Shown here in pieces: positions 22,470 to 35,211 of a stretch of 64,000 bases of DNA. The stretch comes from Sorex araneus (Eukaryota > Chordata > Mammalia > Eulipotyphla > Soricidae), in NCBI RefSeq assembly GCF_027595985.1, contig NC_073302.1, forward strand, positions 407,008,503 to 407,072,502, written 5' to 3'. The notes beneath the pieces are model-generated. The model was given only the letters and a program-made list of their open reading frames with translations. It ran no database searches and was not told the origin of the DNA. The first letter of the stretch is position 1; each line of letters starts with the position of its first letter. A program made the translations under genes and the position numbers.

Positions 22470-23884
22470 GTTGGGTTTGTTCTCCAGGCAGAAGCGGGCG
22501 CCCCGGGCTCACAGCTCTGGGCGAGGCCCCGCAGCGCTAACGCCTGCCAGTGGGAGAATGGGGGGAAGGGGGAGAGAAGCAAAGGGCTCCTCGCTTCGCT
22601 TGCTTTGCGCCCATTTGTGCCAGACCTGCCTCTGGCCCCCAGAAACCCAGGTAGTAGTGGCGTTGAATGAATGAGCCATCGGGTTATTATTTATTCCTAC
22701 GTAAATCCAGAGGCTCGCTCTCATCCAGGTTATTTTCTCGAAGGACGCTATTGTTAACGCCTTCCGTTTCACCGTGGTTGATTCAGCCACCAAGCTGGGG
22801 CTCTCTTAAGACACGCATGCACCCCAGTCTCCAACCAAGCCCCACCGGCCTTCGTAGAATGAAACCTAGAGTGAAAACTCGGGGGGTATACATCTCCGGG
22901 GAACGGAGTCTGGAAAGAAGGCGCACCGGGAGGAGGGGATGGACAGGACGGGGGGCTCTATCTTGGTCACGCTCTCTGGGACTTAGCCCAAATCTTCTCT
23001 CTTAGCTATAGATGAAGGCAAGCCCTGAGCTTCCTCTATTCCTGGTCTGTGCAGAAATGCCCAGAATTAAGGGGACTGCGGTTAGTTGCAAGTCCAGTCC
23101 GATTCCTCTGTTTGAAAAAAAAAAAAATCACCCGGGGGAGAAAGGTTTAAGTGCTGGCTGGTGAGCTTTTAACTCGGCTACAATGAAATAGAGTGCAGGG
23201 AAGTTTAATCATTAGACCAGAGTATGAGTTTATAAACATCCTTTCTGCAGAGAGCGGCAAGAGCCTCAGGAATTAATTATTCACCAAATCAGCACTTGCC
23301 CTGCTGCAGCCCCGGGCGGTTTTGCGCCTGATGTTCGGGATCTTTTGGGGTTGGCCGACAACCCCGAGCGCACCAGAAAGCACAATACTGCCAGAACAGC
23401 TAATATTGCCTTGCGTGGTCTTTGGAGCTTCATTAAAATAAAATTAAAAGGAGAGTCTTTTCCCCTTGTGGAGCTTTTAATACCCCTGACCACAGTTTCT
23501 CATGATAGGAATTTTCTCCATAGGAATTGCTTTGTTCAATTCTGTGTCTTTCCAAAGACTGGCCTTGACTCTGGGAGCAGCTCAGCTGGCCCAGTTCTGA
23601 CCCTGCTCAGTGCCTTCTCCTTGGGAGCTGAGAATCCTCATCAACATTCTCACTGTTCTCCTGACCACCTACTCTCGGAGTAAATTTAACCCTAAAAGGG
23701 AAATGAAAGATCCGCGTGCTGCGGCTGTTCTGGGTTTGTGATGCCAGAAGACCACTCCGAAGGGCTCTGATTCACCCCACCTTTCCCTTTGGTACTTTTG
23801 GAGGCAACTACCCTCATCTCACAATTCTATTTCCTCATTTCTTAAGGAAAATAAGCCCACTTCAGTCTACTTCTTTCTTTCCTT

Positions 23885-23892
23885 TGACGTCA
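23885..23892. promoter_or_regulatory. Palindromic CRE
   Basis: An exact TGACGTCA, the full CREB/ATF site, about 2.2 kb upstream of the LAMB1 start codon, in repeat-free sequence. Full CREs containing an intact CpG are uncommon outside promoters. Confidence 0.4.
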
Positions 23893-24239
23893 TCGTCAAG
23901 GTTTCTGGAAGTGCTAGTCCGCACTTAGTTTTCTGCTTTCTCCTCTATCCCATTCAGCAATGGTAAAGGTCCAGTCTACATGCTGTATGAAGCCAGTGAA
24001 ACCATGGGGCCTTCCATGGTACCTGACAGAACAAACACGTGTGTTTCTTGTCAGCTACAAGCCTCTCCCTCTGTGTTGTTTGGCTCACTAATGATGTTAT
24101 AAATATCCAAATTGGCCCTTGGCAGAAAAAAGGTTCTGAACCCCTTCATTAGAGCATCATTTCCGTCTCTATCATTGCCACAAACCTTTAGTTAGCATAC
24201 GCAATGCACTCCCCCCCACCTTTACCTACCTGAAATGTT

Positions 24240-24523
24240 AAGGCAAATGCTTTAGAATATCACACCATCTTTCTGAAGTCTCCATCCTCCTAGCTTCTAG
24301 GACACAATCCCTCCAAACTTTTCCCACACCACTCTGAATTCTCCTTCTCTTGCCCCTCTCTGTTTTCCTAATCAGTGTGTTCCTGAAGGTTCTATCTTCG
24401 GTCTCTTTGCCCATGACACATTCATCCACATCTAAGGTGTCCCCCCACTTTGACCTCAGTATGCCTTCATACCTCTTTCTCCAGGCTTCTTGGAATTTAT
24501 ACCCCATTTCTAACACCCATATT
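24240..24523 (+). mobile_element. L2-like LINE fragment, left piece
   Basis: The order of phrases (tctccatcctcctagcttct, ggttctatcttcggtctctttgccc, tcatccacatctaaggtg) matches ancient L2 ORF-end sequence. The younger L1 at 24524 interrupts it. Confidence 0.55.
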
Positions 24524-25081
24524 TTTTTATTCATTTATTTTGTTCTTTAATTAGTGAATCACCATGAGGGTACAAATACAGATTCATACATTTTCGAGCT
24601 TGTTTTTTCCTCATGCAATGTTCGCAAACACATCCCTCCACCAGTGCCCATTCTCCACCACCAATAAACCCAGTATCCCTCCCAACCCCCAATCCCATCT
24701 CCCAGACCTCCACCCCACCCTGCCTCTGTGGCAGGGTATTCCCTTTTCATCTCTCTATCTCCAATTTGGTGTTGTGGTTTGCAATAGGGGTATTGAGTGG
24801 CCATTGTGTTCAGTCTCTAGTCTACTTTCAGCACGCATCTCCCTTCCCAGGTGGGATCTCCAACCACATTTTACTTGGTCTTCCCTTCTCTCTCTGAGCT
24901 GCCTTTTTCCCCAGCATGTGAGACCAGCTTCCAAGCCATGGAGCCAACCTACTGGTACTTATTTCTACTATTCTTGGATATTAGTCTCCTACTCTGTTAT
25001 TTTATATTCCACAGATGAGTGCAATCTTTCTATGTCTGCCTCTCTCTTTCTGACTCATTTCACTTAGCATGATACTTTCCA
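24524..25081 (-). mobile_element. L1, 5'-truncated, 558 bp
   Basis: A reverse L1 3' end: T-rich tail, then the 3' UTR and the last part of ORF2 (complement of the region read as MKFACKWINMESIMLSEMSQ in the copy at 51.9 kb). A 16-bp TSD, ttcta(a/g)cacccatatt, lies at 24508-24523 and 25082-25097. Confidence 0.88.
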
Positions 25082-25990
25082 TTCTAGCACCCATATTAAA
25101 TACCTCTACTTTGATTACCCCAATGTACAAGTGTTGTAAACTGAACTCATCTCTACTCACCCCTCACAGAATAGATGCCTCTGTTTTCATTTTCAGTGAT
25201 TGACACCATCCTCCACCTTTTTAGCTTGAGACAAACCTAAAATCATGACTGGCTCTATGAGTTGAAAGGTCCAGAGCAAAATGACCACTAGTACGTGAGG
25301 CTCCCTTTGTCAAAATCAATTTCAGGATGGTGAGTCAGTGAAACCGTGGGACCCTTCTGATGCAGGACCCTGTGCAGCGGCATAGATGTTAAGTCTGCAG
25401 AGCCAGCCCAGATTGGGAATCATGGTAACCATGATTCTCTCCTTCATTTCTTCCCACACCATCCTGAGGTACTGTCATCTCTACTTCCCTGGAAATGAGC
25501 TGCAATGTGCCCATTGCTCCATGCTCATGGATGTGCCCCAGTTCATTCTCTCTGCATCTGGTCTGAACAGTGCGCAGTTCCTTGGCTGGGTTCTGTTTCC
25601 AGATTCTTCCCCTCCCTAGCCTAATCTTTTATAAAGTGCCAGGATTTTTCAGAGGCACAACTTTAATTATGTCACTCCTTTACTCAAAAACCTTTCATGG
25701 TGTTCTTCTGTCCTTGTGTTTCTGAAACTCCCAGTACATGACATTTATTTTACAGCTTTCTTTCCTATCTCTGCTACTCGGACACTCCTTGATGCATCAA
25801 CTTAGCCAACTACCTCACATTTTTTAAATCCTCTACTTCAGTGGCATCCTCTCCCCACTCTCCATTCTGACTCCCCCTACCTGCATCCTATAAAAATCTG
25901 CTACAGTATAAATGACATAATCCTATAATTATTTGTGTATGCCCTTGTCTCCCCAATGGACAGCAAGACAAGGACAAGACAAGGAATGTT
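25082..25990 (+). mobile_element. L2-like LINE fragment, right piece
   Basis: Continues the L2-like sequence after the L1 insertion: aaactgaactcatctctactc, then ttatgtcactcctttactcaaaaacc and acatgacatttattttacagc. Strongly diverged; no open frame. Confidence 0.55.
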
Positions 25991-26049
25991 GTATAACATC
26001 CATTTGGGGATAAGCAATGCCAAAAGTGATACAACAAATGGTTCACTTT

Positions 26050-26247
26050 TTAAAAAAATTTTTTTAATTGCATCACCGTGATATACACAGTTACAAAGCT
26101 GTTCATGATCAGGTTTCAGTCATACAATGATCCAACACCAATCCCTCCACCAGTATCCATTTCTCATGACCAATGACCCAAATTTCCCTCCCACCACCCC
26201 CTCACCCCCCAACCTGCCTCTATGGCAGGCAGGCATTTTCCTTCTCT
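26050..26247 (-). mobile_element. L1 3' UTR fragment
   Basis: Reverse L1 tail with attgcatcaccgtgatatac, ccaatccctccaccagtatcc and tgcctctatggcaggcaggc, followed by a CT repeat where sense copies show GA. Confidence 0.78.
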
Positions 26248-26248
26248 T

Positions 26249-26261
26249 TCTCTCTCTCTCT

Positions 26262-26302
<41 letters not shown>
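26249..26302. repeat. (CT)n simple repeat
   Basis: CT-rich tract with about 20 pure units at its right end, lying between the L1 fragment and a SINE. Confidence 0.95.
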
Positions 26303-26308
<6 letters not shown>

Positions 26309-26436
26309 TGGGCCACACCTGGAGGTGCTCAGAGCTTGTTCCTGGCTCTACACTCAGGAATCACTCCTGGAGGGCTTTCAGGGATGAGATCGAACCAAGG
26401 CAAGCACCCTACATGCTTCACTATCACTTCATTCTG
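26303..26436 (-). mobile_element. SINE, form A, internally deleted
   Basis: Reverse copy from tttttgggccacacctggagg to tcactatcacttcattc; the segment around the tRNA box B region is shortened. Confidence 0.75.
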
Positions 26437-28632
26437 AATCTCCATTTTTCCCTAAGCTTTCTTAAATGTTCCGTTTCTACTTAGCATGACTTTCTAGTCT
26501 AGGAAAAAAAGAGATACCTCCAGACGTGAGTTCATTTTAGGAACACTTCCAGATTTCTCTCACGGCCAATGTTTCCTCTCTGTAATATTTCATCCAACTT
26601 TTTCTGGTTTCAGAAGCACTTTAGGGGGAACGAATCACTTTCTTTAATACAGTCTCTTGGAGTTTCATTTCCACTGACAGGACCCACAGGTATATTTACC
26701 TGGCACTGCCCACTTAAAAATAGGACATCTTTATTGAAAGTTCTGAGGTGTTTTGAATGATAGATGGAATTGCAAATTGTTGGCTGCTCTATTCAAAGAA
26801 TATGTGACAGTTACCTCCCTGTAACAAGTGTATTTAGTTTAAAAAGGAAAAAGAAAAAACTTTGAAGCCATTCTTTGAGACCACCTTCATCAATCTTAAA
26901 ATGCCATTTGTGTGTCTCATCCAATAGATCCTGGCTTGATAGTTAAACATCTTTACAGTCAATACTTTGATCTTTAGGTACTAAACCCTGGCTGCTTCAA
27001 CAGCCATTGTTCTCATGAAAAATACCAGGTGGTGGGGGGAGGGAGGCAGAAGTGCCTTTCATGTGCCAGGCCCTGGGGTTCCATTTGGGGTACTTCTGTG
27101 AGTGGTCTGACTCCCCCCAACAACAGAAAAAAACAACAACTATCTTTTTGCTATTTTGAAGATGAGCCTATTTGGCAAGACTCAAAATTGAAATAGAAAA
27201 GACCAATGACCAGTAAAATTCAGGACAAGTGTCACATGGCACTTCCTATAAAACTTTCCTATTTTGGTAACATACAGGAGAATAATTTATAATTTTGAGT
27301 TAAATGTTCTTGTATCCAGGAGTTCTTTAGGAGCAGGGAAGATATGTTATTGAAATTTGCATTCCCCTCAAAGTGGTGGTATTTCTGGTTTATTGTAGAC
27401 ACTCAGCTATTGTAGACACATGTCTATTTACTTGTTGAATGAATAACCGAGCTTCAATAGCCCTTGCTAACAGTTTAGTGAGAACACAAGAGTGTTAGTC
27501 ACTCTCATGTGGAAGCCATTAGGACTGAATTAGGAGGGAAACCAGGACATTTTCCATCTCAGGTCAAAGAATAGAAACTGCTGATTGGACTTGGTTCAAC
27601 ACTTCTTCTACCTTCATTTGGTAATAGCATCAGGATTTAGGAGATGGGGGTGGGGAGTGGACTGGTCCTTCTACATGTTCAATCCACATAAATTTGGATG
27701 AAACTAACCCCAATATGGGTTCTAGGCTTATCAGTTCATACCCATCTCCCTCCTCCCAGTCACTGGCTCAAGGATGGGTATGTAACTCAGATTTTCCAGA
27801 AAAGTGACATCTGGGATTTTTGTGGAAATTGCTGCGATTTTTTCTGGACTTGGGCCATATGACTATTGGCCTAAACTTAAAGACTGCTGGATACTGAAGC
27901 AAATACGGTGGGAATAACTAAGGAAAGCAAAAATAGGACAATGTTCAAGAATCACCTTGCAGGAACATGAGCCAACTTGGTCCATATTATCTTGTCAATA
28001 ACCTTTTCCAAATATATAATGTGTGAGAGTTCTAACCTTTGTTATTTATATCTGAGATTTAAAAGCATTTCTTTACAACTGCAATAAAATAAAATAAAAT
28101 AGTTTATCCCGGTTCGAGCATATATTTTTCAACACTTTTTTTTAAATGGTCATCAGTCTAGTCTTAAATATCTCTAAAGGAATAACACAAATGAGAGACT
28201 ACCCCAGTCTATATTTGAATTTTTAAAATTAGCCTTCAAAATGAGCAGAAGTCTGATCTAACCTCTTCCTGCAAGGCTTTATCCTCATTGCATTTCTCCC
28301 CCATAAAAGGTGGCAAAATGACACTTAGTTCCAGAAAGAGATACAGTACACTTTTTACCCATCCATGCTCTTGGATTTCAAGTATTTTTAAACTCTAATT
28401 TATTTTTAACAAAACTGTCATAGAAACACCCTAAATGGGGCAAGTTTGTTCAGTTTACTATTTATCCTTTATTTATGGATTTTATTATCTGTTGCTAACC
28501 TGGCACTTTTAAACTGTGAAGAAATTATACATGAGAGAAGTAAGGCTAGAAAAGCCATAGCAAAACATTTTTTAAATCATATTCATATCAGTAGCCTATC
28601 GCATACTTTTAAGATTTGATTTTTAAATATTT
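26437..28632. other. Intergenic block, mostly single-copy
   Basis: No gene is visible. A possible very old SINE remnant (gggggagggaggcagaagtgcc to ccccccaacaacag) sits near 27020-27135. The remainder has ordinary AT-rich composition. Confidence 0.6.
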
Positions 28633-28812
28633 TTGTTGTGGTTTGGTTTGGTTTGGGGCCATACCCTGCAGTGCTCATTGGTTACTCCAGGTTCTGCACT
28701 CAGGAATTACTCCTAGTGGGCTCAATGGACAATATGGGATGCCAGGAATCAAACCTGGGTCAGACACGTTCAAGGTAAGCTCTTAATCTGCTGTACTATC
28801 TCTCCAGCTCCT
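28633..28812 (-). mobile_element. SINE, form A
   Basis: Reverse copy with a GGTTT-repeat tail (gtggtttggtttggtttggg), ending ctgtactatctctccagctcc. Confidence 0.83.
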
Positions 28813-30037
28813 ACATACTTTAAATATTTGAAATCTAATAATTAGTTAATAAAAAACTAATAATGAAGCCAAGTTTCATTATTTACCATGTTGTATCTTT
28901 ACCTTCATGAGTGATTCACTATGTTCACTGGAAACTTACCTACATGAAATGAAACAGGGAGTTAGCATTCAGTGGCTGATAGTTTTTAAGTCTTTAAAAG
29001 AACATTTTGAACTCAGTTTGCTTCTCATGAAAATTCACCTAAAGTCACATTAAAATATTTCTTTGAAAATTTCATTTCAGCTGAAGTGTTACTTCCCCTA
29101 ACTTTGTAAGGATGCTGAGATTCAGAAATAGCTGGAAAAATAAAGGGCTACTTAGTTTAAAATCCTCTCTGCTTTTTATTCTGATTTTTCCTTCTTTTTT
29201 GTCTTAAACCATCTAAAAAGTCATGTTCAACTCCCAAAGAACCCCAAAAGTTTTAGTCACATCTCCCCCCTGAATTCCTAGCCTTATAATACTGCATAAG
29301 TTTTATAGAATGTCCCCAGAAAATGATTCTTGAACAAAAAAACACTTCTTGTTTCACTTTTTTTTTCTTTTAACCTAGTACTATTCAGGCAGTATCTCTG
29401 TACCAGAAGATTTAAGTGATAGTGTAATCTATTCTCTTGCTACAAACCTATCTCATTGTTCTGGGTTGTTAATTATTACCTAAGGTGATACTGAAAAATG
29501 GATTTAATTAGCCAGTTATTTAACTTGCTCCCTACTACTATTTATGGCATGTACCTAATTCTCAATCATATTTTACCTGGGGAAGGTGAGATCTTAGATA
29601 TGAGCTAATTGTATTTCGGGACTGATAGACACGCTCTCATAAGCCGAATCTCAAAGAGCTGTGGGTTAGCCTTATGTCCTCCAAACATAATGTCCTTGGC
29701 CTTCTAGAAAAATTAACTCTACAAGTTCAGTTTCTTTAAAAGAACAAGCCTGCTCTTCTGCCGCTCCAAGGCTGCTAATCAGATGGACGCAGGCCTGCCC
29801 ACCCAGAGTCCTCTGGGAGCCAAATCTTTATCACATCAGAAACAAGTCAGCACTAGGTCTCCCCCAGCATGAGTTGCTGGCTCACATAGTGGGCTGTTTG
29901 CCACACAGGAAATGTGTTTGCTATTTTCAAAGTGACTAACAGAGTGTTTCGATGAGCCTCTTTCCAGCAAAGGTTTAGCGCAAAAGGATTGCTCAGTGAT
30001 CCTACGTGGCTATCTGTGGTTTCTGGTCAGTTCTCTC
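28813..30037. other. Repeat-free intergenic block
   Basis: About 1.2 kb without recognisable repeats, roughly 7 kb upstream of the LAMB1 CpG island. It includes several ATTA-core motifs near 29470-29510 and a GC-richer part near 29755-29830. A candidate distal regulatory region; function unproven. Confidence 0.5.
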
Positions 30038-30052
30038 CTCAGAGGACTTTTT

Positions 30053-30114
30053 TTTTTTTTTAAATTCTTTTATTGATTCACCATGTGGAAAGTTACAAAG
30101 CTTTCAGGTTAAAG
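30053..30114 (-). mobile_element. Minimal L1 insertion, 62 bp
   Basis: Only the poly(A) tail and the last 40 or so bases of the L1 3' UTR (ttattgattcaccatgtgg, aaagttacaaagctttcagg) are present. A perfect 15-bp TSD, ctcagaggacttttt, lies at 30038-30052 and 30115-30129. Confidence 0.85.
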
Positions 30115-30129
30115 CTCAGAGGACTTTTT

Positions 30130-31307
30130 AATCCAAGGCATCGTGATCATCACAATTTGGCTGACTTTTGACTTTGACAACTCCAAACTTCTACCCATCA
30201 GTCTGAGAGGCTGCACGTATTTCTCATTCTTTAACAAACATTTCTTTAGCACTTTCTATGTGTCAGGCACTGCTTCGTACTAATGGCATGCAGTTGACAT
30301 GTAGAAACCTAGATTCTCTTGAACATATACAGTATGGGTAAAAATCAATGTAAGTGTAAGAAGAGGCAAATATTACAATTTTCTGATTCTAGAAACAGAC
30401 ACATGGTAAGACTCAGCAATAATAAAAGTTCCCAAAGGAGGCATAGCACACATACTAGTGGGTGTTTGGAGGGAAGATACACGGCTTGTAAGTTTGGGGT
30501 GTGGTAAAAGAGGTGGGGGATAAGGGAGCTCTAATCTGTAATATTCCAATTTTTCTTTTGCTTAAAAATTATTACTTTTAATAACAGTATCAATATCATT
30601 ATTATATACTTGAAGTGCTGCTTCCCCACCCCAACCCCCAGAGTGCTAAATCTGTCCACTATTACCTGAAGGTCCCTTTCCCCTCTTGATTTTTTGACCA
30701 CAGCCAGGAGTACACAAGAATCACTCCTGGAAATGCCTAGGGTGCCAGGGATCAAACCACTGAAATCACTCCAGCCCAGGGGAACATAATTGTCACTGAT
30801 TTAGTTAACAAAAATTCTAACCAAAAAGCTCTTTTGGGGGCACTATTTTGTTACACTTTGAATGAAATGGATAAATCCAGGTTTTTACTTAATAAAAATT
30901 CAAATATCAATGGAAATAAAACTCAATATTTTGAATTCCTAGTCACTAAATGGATTTCCTTTATGCATGGACATGCCAGTGCTACTAAAATAGATCTACG
31001 GTAAGTCAGTCATATTACCTCCATGGGTCACAGTTTCCTTATTTGTGAAACCAGTACAAAGTTCAGGAGCCTTTGTACATTACATAGGCACTTGAAACCG
31101 GACCTTATACAATCACCGCAGTCCTCAGCCTAACAGTCTCCCTCCACCTCTGCTTGACCTAGCCTTTCTTAATTTCAGAACCTTTTGGGGAGCTCAGCCA
31201 GGTCCCTCAACCCTCAAAAAAGTACACCTTCCTTTTTTTCCTCTACAAAGCTAGCATTTCTTTGTGTTCAAATCCCAGCACTGAATGACACTTCACATGT
31301 GGAACCC

Positions 31308-31310
<3 letters not shown>
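30130..31310. other. Intergenic block with MIR-like traces
   Basis: Traces of MIR appear near 30230-30290 (tatgtgtcaggcactgc) and 31000-31110 (tcacagtttccttatttgtg). No coding region is supported. Confidence 0.5.
30688..30778 (-). mobile_element. SINE, form A, partial
   Basis: Reverse, internally deleted remnant: gaatcactcctggaaatgcc, ccagggatcaaacc, ctgaaatcactccagccc. Confidence 0.65.

Positions 31311-31373
<63 letters not shown>
31311..31373. repeat. (CA)n(GA)n compound microsatellite
   Basis: About 18 CA units switching directly to about 13 GA units. Confidence 0.97.
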
Positions 31374-31675
31374 ATCATTCAGTTATCATACTTAAAGAAC
31401 AGCTTTCTAGAAGTAGAAATCTGGGTAGAGCACATGGTCTAGAATGAGCAAAGTCCTAATACCACCCCTAACATCACATTCTCTCCCTTCTCCCCCCACT
31501 CTACTGTACATGGAACAGGTGACCCCTCAGGACAAAATCACTACCACATTTGAGAAAACTGGGACAAATATCACCAAGACCTGCCCCCAGCCACCAGAAC
31601 AGTGCTGGATATGGCTCCTATAAAAGAAAAGATTTTCCTACATTGTTCTAGAACAGATATGCTACTTGTTAGACT

Positions 31676-31924
31676 TTATCACTATCACTGTCATCCTGTT
31701 GCTTATCGATGTGCTCAAGCAGGCACCAGTAATGTCTCCATTTTTAGACTTGTTGTTACTGTTTTTGGCACATTGAATATGCCATGGGTAGCTTGCCTGG
31801 CTCTGCCATGCGGGCAAGATACTCTTGGTAGTTTGCCGGACTCTCCGAGAGGGACTGAGGAATCAAACCCAAGTCAGCTGCGTGCAAGGCAAGCACCCTA
31901 CCACTGTGCTAATCGCTCCAGCCC
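31676..31924 (-). mobile_element. SINE, form B
   Basis: Reverse full-length copy with a 12-bp TSD, actt(g/a)ttagact, at 31664-31675 and 31925-31936. The 3' tail reads atcactatcactgtcatcc on this strand. Confidence 0.9.
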
Positions 31925-31936
31925 ACTTATTAGACT

Positions 31937-33073
31937 ACACCCAAGAATTCTACTTCTGATACTTACTGCTGTATTCCCACCACTGCATAGCACAGAGCAC
32001 ATCATAAGTGTACAAAGAGGTTCACTACATAAATGGTCATTGTACAAGTAGGAGCTGCATGCTACATTGCAAGTACCTTGAGAGCATCTTAATATGCTCA
32101 GCACTGAGCACAGAGCTCATCAGATAATTTTTAAGTACATTCATTCAATAAATGCCTGGAATAATGCCCATTTTGCTTTCTGGGGAGAAATTATTCACAA
32201 GCAATTCTTTAGCCAGAATGACTCATACTCTATATATTAGTATTTTATACATTAGTATATTAAAAGCAGATTTCATTTTGATTCCTGGGATATATAGAAA
32301 AAGGAGCTTTCTATGATTTCATATGTGAAATAGCAATAAATATAAGCTATTAATTTAACATAAACTTCCTCAATGATTGCTCTATAATGCACAATCCTTT
32401 AAATAAAAAATATCAAGAGTGCTACACTTTCACAGTTTGGAGGAAGTTGGTGGTCATAATACATTATTAAACCAATAGCCCCAAGATTGAGGGTCCATAC
32501 TGTAACAAAATCTCCTGACAGCACTAGCTTAAGCAATGATTAGGATGGTGAAATTGTGTTTTTTAGGGTCCAATCTAAACATGTACTAAAATTTTAAACA
32601 TATAACTTTGACTTGGACTGAGAAAGCATGTCAAATTATGAATGTAAAGATATTAACACTATTGTTTCTAACAAAACTGGAAGTCGCCGAAATAATCATT
32701 CATTGCGGGGGGGAGGAATTAATGGTGCTAGAACCATGAAATGGAATAGTGAGTAGATGCCTTTAAATAAAGGGTCTATTTTTATGCTGTTGCTGCCTGC
32801 AGAGTATGTTCCAAAAAGAATGAATGTCATTATGGTATATTCTTTTCAGGAATTAGGGGATCTACCCAGAAATTATCTGTATGTCTGTAGTCCAAAATAT
32901 TATGAATAGACATTTTTTTTGTTTTTCCAAAATGAATTTTGATCTAAAAGTATTTTAAAATTAAAGTTATTTCTTGTGACTATATTCTTAAAAATAACCT
33001 TTTATGTTTAAGAGTGAAATCACTTTAATAGACTGCAGCTTAGGTGGAGGTATTAGGGGATTTTTATATTCTT
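31937..33073. other. Intergenic block, AT-rich
   Basis: About 1.1 kb of AT-rich sequence, including a G-run near 32706. No gene or clear repeat is recognised. Confidence 0.55.
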
Positions 33074-33085
33074 AAGAAGAGTCTT

Positions 33086-33264
33086 GGGGCCGGTGTGATA
33101 GCACAGCAGGTAGGGCGTTTGCCTTGCACTCGGCTGACCTGGGCTCAATCCCCGGCATCCCATATGGTCACTCAAGCACTGCCAAGAATAATTCCTGGCT
33201 GCAGAGTCAGGAGTAACCCCTGAGCAATGCGGGTTGTGACTCAAAAAGCAAAAAAAAAAAAAAA
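33086..33264 (+). mobile_element. SINE, form A
   Basis: Forward copy with a pure poly(A) tail and a 10-bp TSD, aagaagagtc, at 33074-33083 and 33265-33274. Confidence 0.92.
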
Positions 33265-33417
33265 AAGAAGAGTCCTTTCTAGTCTGCTAAAGTTGGGGGA
33301 AAATAAGTCAAACTTACTGATATTCCTTCAAACATGTAGGTCCTTGGTAGGAAGCTTGAGTTGAGTAGGAAGTGCTATGAGCCATAGAGGTTTGAATTTG
33401 AATGTAATCCTAAGTAG

Positions 33418-33662
33418 TCACTGTCACTGTCATCCCGTTGCTCATCGATTTGGTCGAACGGGCACCAGTAACATCTCTCATTGAGAGACTTATTGTTACT
33501 GTTTTTGGCATATCCAATATGCACGGGTAGCTTGCCAGGCTCTGCTGTGCGGGCTCCATACTCTCGGTAGCTTGCCGGGCTCTCCAAGAGGGGCAGAGGA
33601 ATCGAACTCGGGTTGGCTGTGTGAAAGGCGAAAGCCCTACCGCTGTGCTATCACTCCAGCCC
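33418..33662 (-). mobile_element. SINE, form B
   Basis: Reverse copy; tail tcactgtcactgtcatcccg. TSD of 12 bp, aatc(c/t)taagtag, at 33406-33417 and 33663-33674. Confidence 0.92.
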
Positions 33663-33804
33663 AATCTTAAGTAGTATAATTTATTTTTGTTAAGTGCTCC
33701 CTCTATTTCGTATTCCAACCAAAATATTGCAGCCATACTCAGAGTGAAGCATAATGTTATCCTTAGATAAGTGTGCTGTGCATGTTTAAGTACTTCACAT
33801 TGTG

Positions 33805-33976
33805 GGGCTTGAGCGACAGTACAGCAGGTAGGGCACTTGCCTTGCATGTGGTGCTCCAGGTTAGATCCCTGGCATCCCATATGGTCCCAAGCACTGCCAG
33901 AAGTGATTCTCGAGCACAGTGCTAGGAGTTACTCTGAGCATAGCAGGGTGTGCTTCAAAAATAAAACATATAAATC
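33805..33976 (+). mobile_element. SINE, form A
   Basis: Forward copy with a short deletion before box B (gtggtgctccaggttagatcc). TSD ttcacattgtg on both sides, at 33794 and 33978. Confidence 0.88.
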
Positions 33977-34160
33977 TTTCACATTGTGTATACATTAGAG
34001 TTACCCGCTCCCCACTCCCAACTCCCCCAAAAGCATAAGTGGATTGAAGGAGAATTAAGTCAAAGGAGTCAATACTATTTTGCACATAACTATATATCTG
34101 CAGTATAGAATGTGTTGCAGTGGGTTGAAGAATAAAACTGGGATATTACAAGGAAAACAT

Positions 34161-34333
34161 AGGGACTGGAGAAATAGTATAGCTGGTAAGGCATTTGTCT
34201 TGCATGCTGCCAACCTAGGTTCGAACTCTGACCACCCCATGTGGTCCCCTGAGCCTTACCATGACCAATCCCTCAGTGCAGAGTCATGAGCATCATAGAG
34301 TATGACCCCCAAAACCAAAATAAATAAAAGGAA
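34161..34333 (+). mobile_element. SINE, form A, diverged
   Basis: Forward copy, from agggactggagaaatagtatagc to accccc-aaaaccaaaataaataaa. The box B-like part ggttcgaactctgacc is degraded. Confidence 0.78.
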
Positions 34334-34916
34334 AAAACTCAAAACATCAATCATATCTAAATAGATTGCCCTTTTAATTTTATTTCTAAGAAATGTTAGA
34401 CTTCTTTCCAAATAGAAGTAGTTTTTAATCCTGAATATTTTCTTCTTCATTGAAATTCTGCCTTTCCCAGATGAGTCATAGTTAAGTATGGCCAAAGCAG
34501 GACTAAACCACAATGTCATACAGATTCTCAAATGTTTATCTTCAGATATGGGATGTTTATACAAATTTTCCAAGCTTTGAACTTTTTCCCATGGTACAAA
34601 TCTCTGGAATCCTCAAAAGCTAACTTAGCTGTTAGATTTTTAGGCCCCTGTAATTTCCATTTTTATTTCTTTTTAGAAAACTCATAGTATAGTGATACTT
34701 TTGATAGATATAATTGGCAAGAGGAAAAAAGAGTGGGTCAATTTAGATATTCAGTTTAACAGAGGTAATAATGTGATTAGATTTTGAAATATCATATGAA
34801 ACTAACTCTCAAAACCAAATAGGATTTTTAAGCTTTATTTTTGTTTTTATAATAAAGTGAATTTCATTGTATATTATTATTTGTTCTGTTTTACTTAAAA
34901 TAAGTAAACAAAATGT

Positions 34917-35078
34917 TTGGGGGGGTCACACCTGGCGATATTCAGGGCTTACTCCTGGCTCTGCTCTCAGAGATTACTCTTTGCAGAGCTTGGTGGACCA
35001 TATCGAGTGCTGGGAATTGAATCTGGGTCAACTGCATGTGACAAGTGCCTTACCTTCTGTACTGTCTCTCCACCTCTG
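34917..35078 (-). mobile_element. SINE, form A, diverged
   Basis: Reverse copy from gggggggtcacacctggcga to tactgtctctccacctctg; the tail is reduced. Confidence 0.8.
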
Positions 35079-35211
35079 TGATAAATTTTAGATAGTAAGA
35101 TCAATATTTTAAAAAGTTGGCCTATTAGTTTATAAGTTACTCTGTAAATCTAATATGGAAAAAAAAACAGCAAATTGAGATGCAACACATGGAAAATCAT
35201 GCACAAAATAA

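Larger units (their letters stand above)
22350..24235. other. LAMB1 upstream single-copy block
   Basis: About 1.9 kb immediately upstream of the CpG island with no recognisable repeat. It contains the AP-1, CRE and possible RARE motifs. A good place for proximal regulatory elements; no coding signal fits a known protein. Confidence 0.6.
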
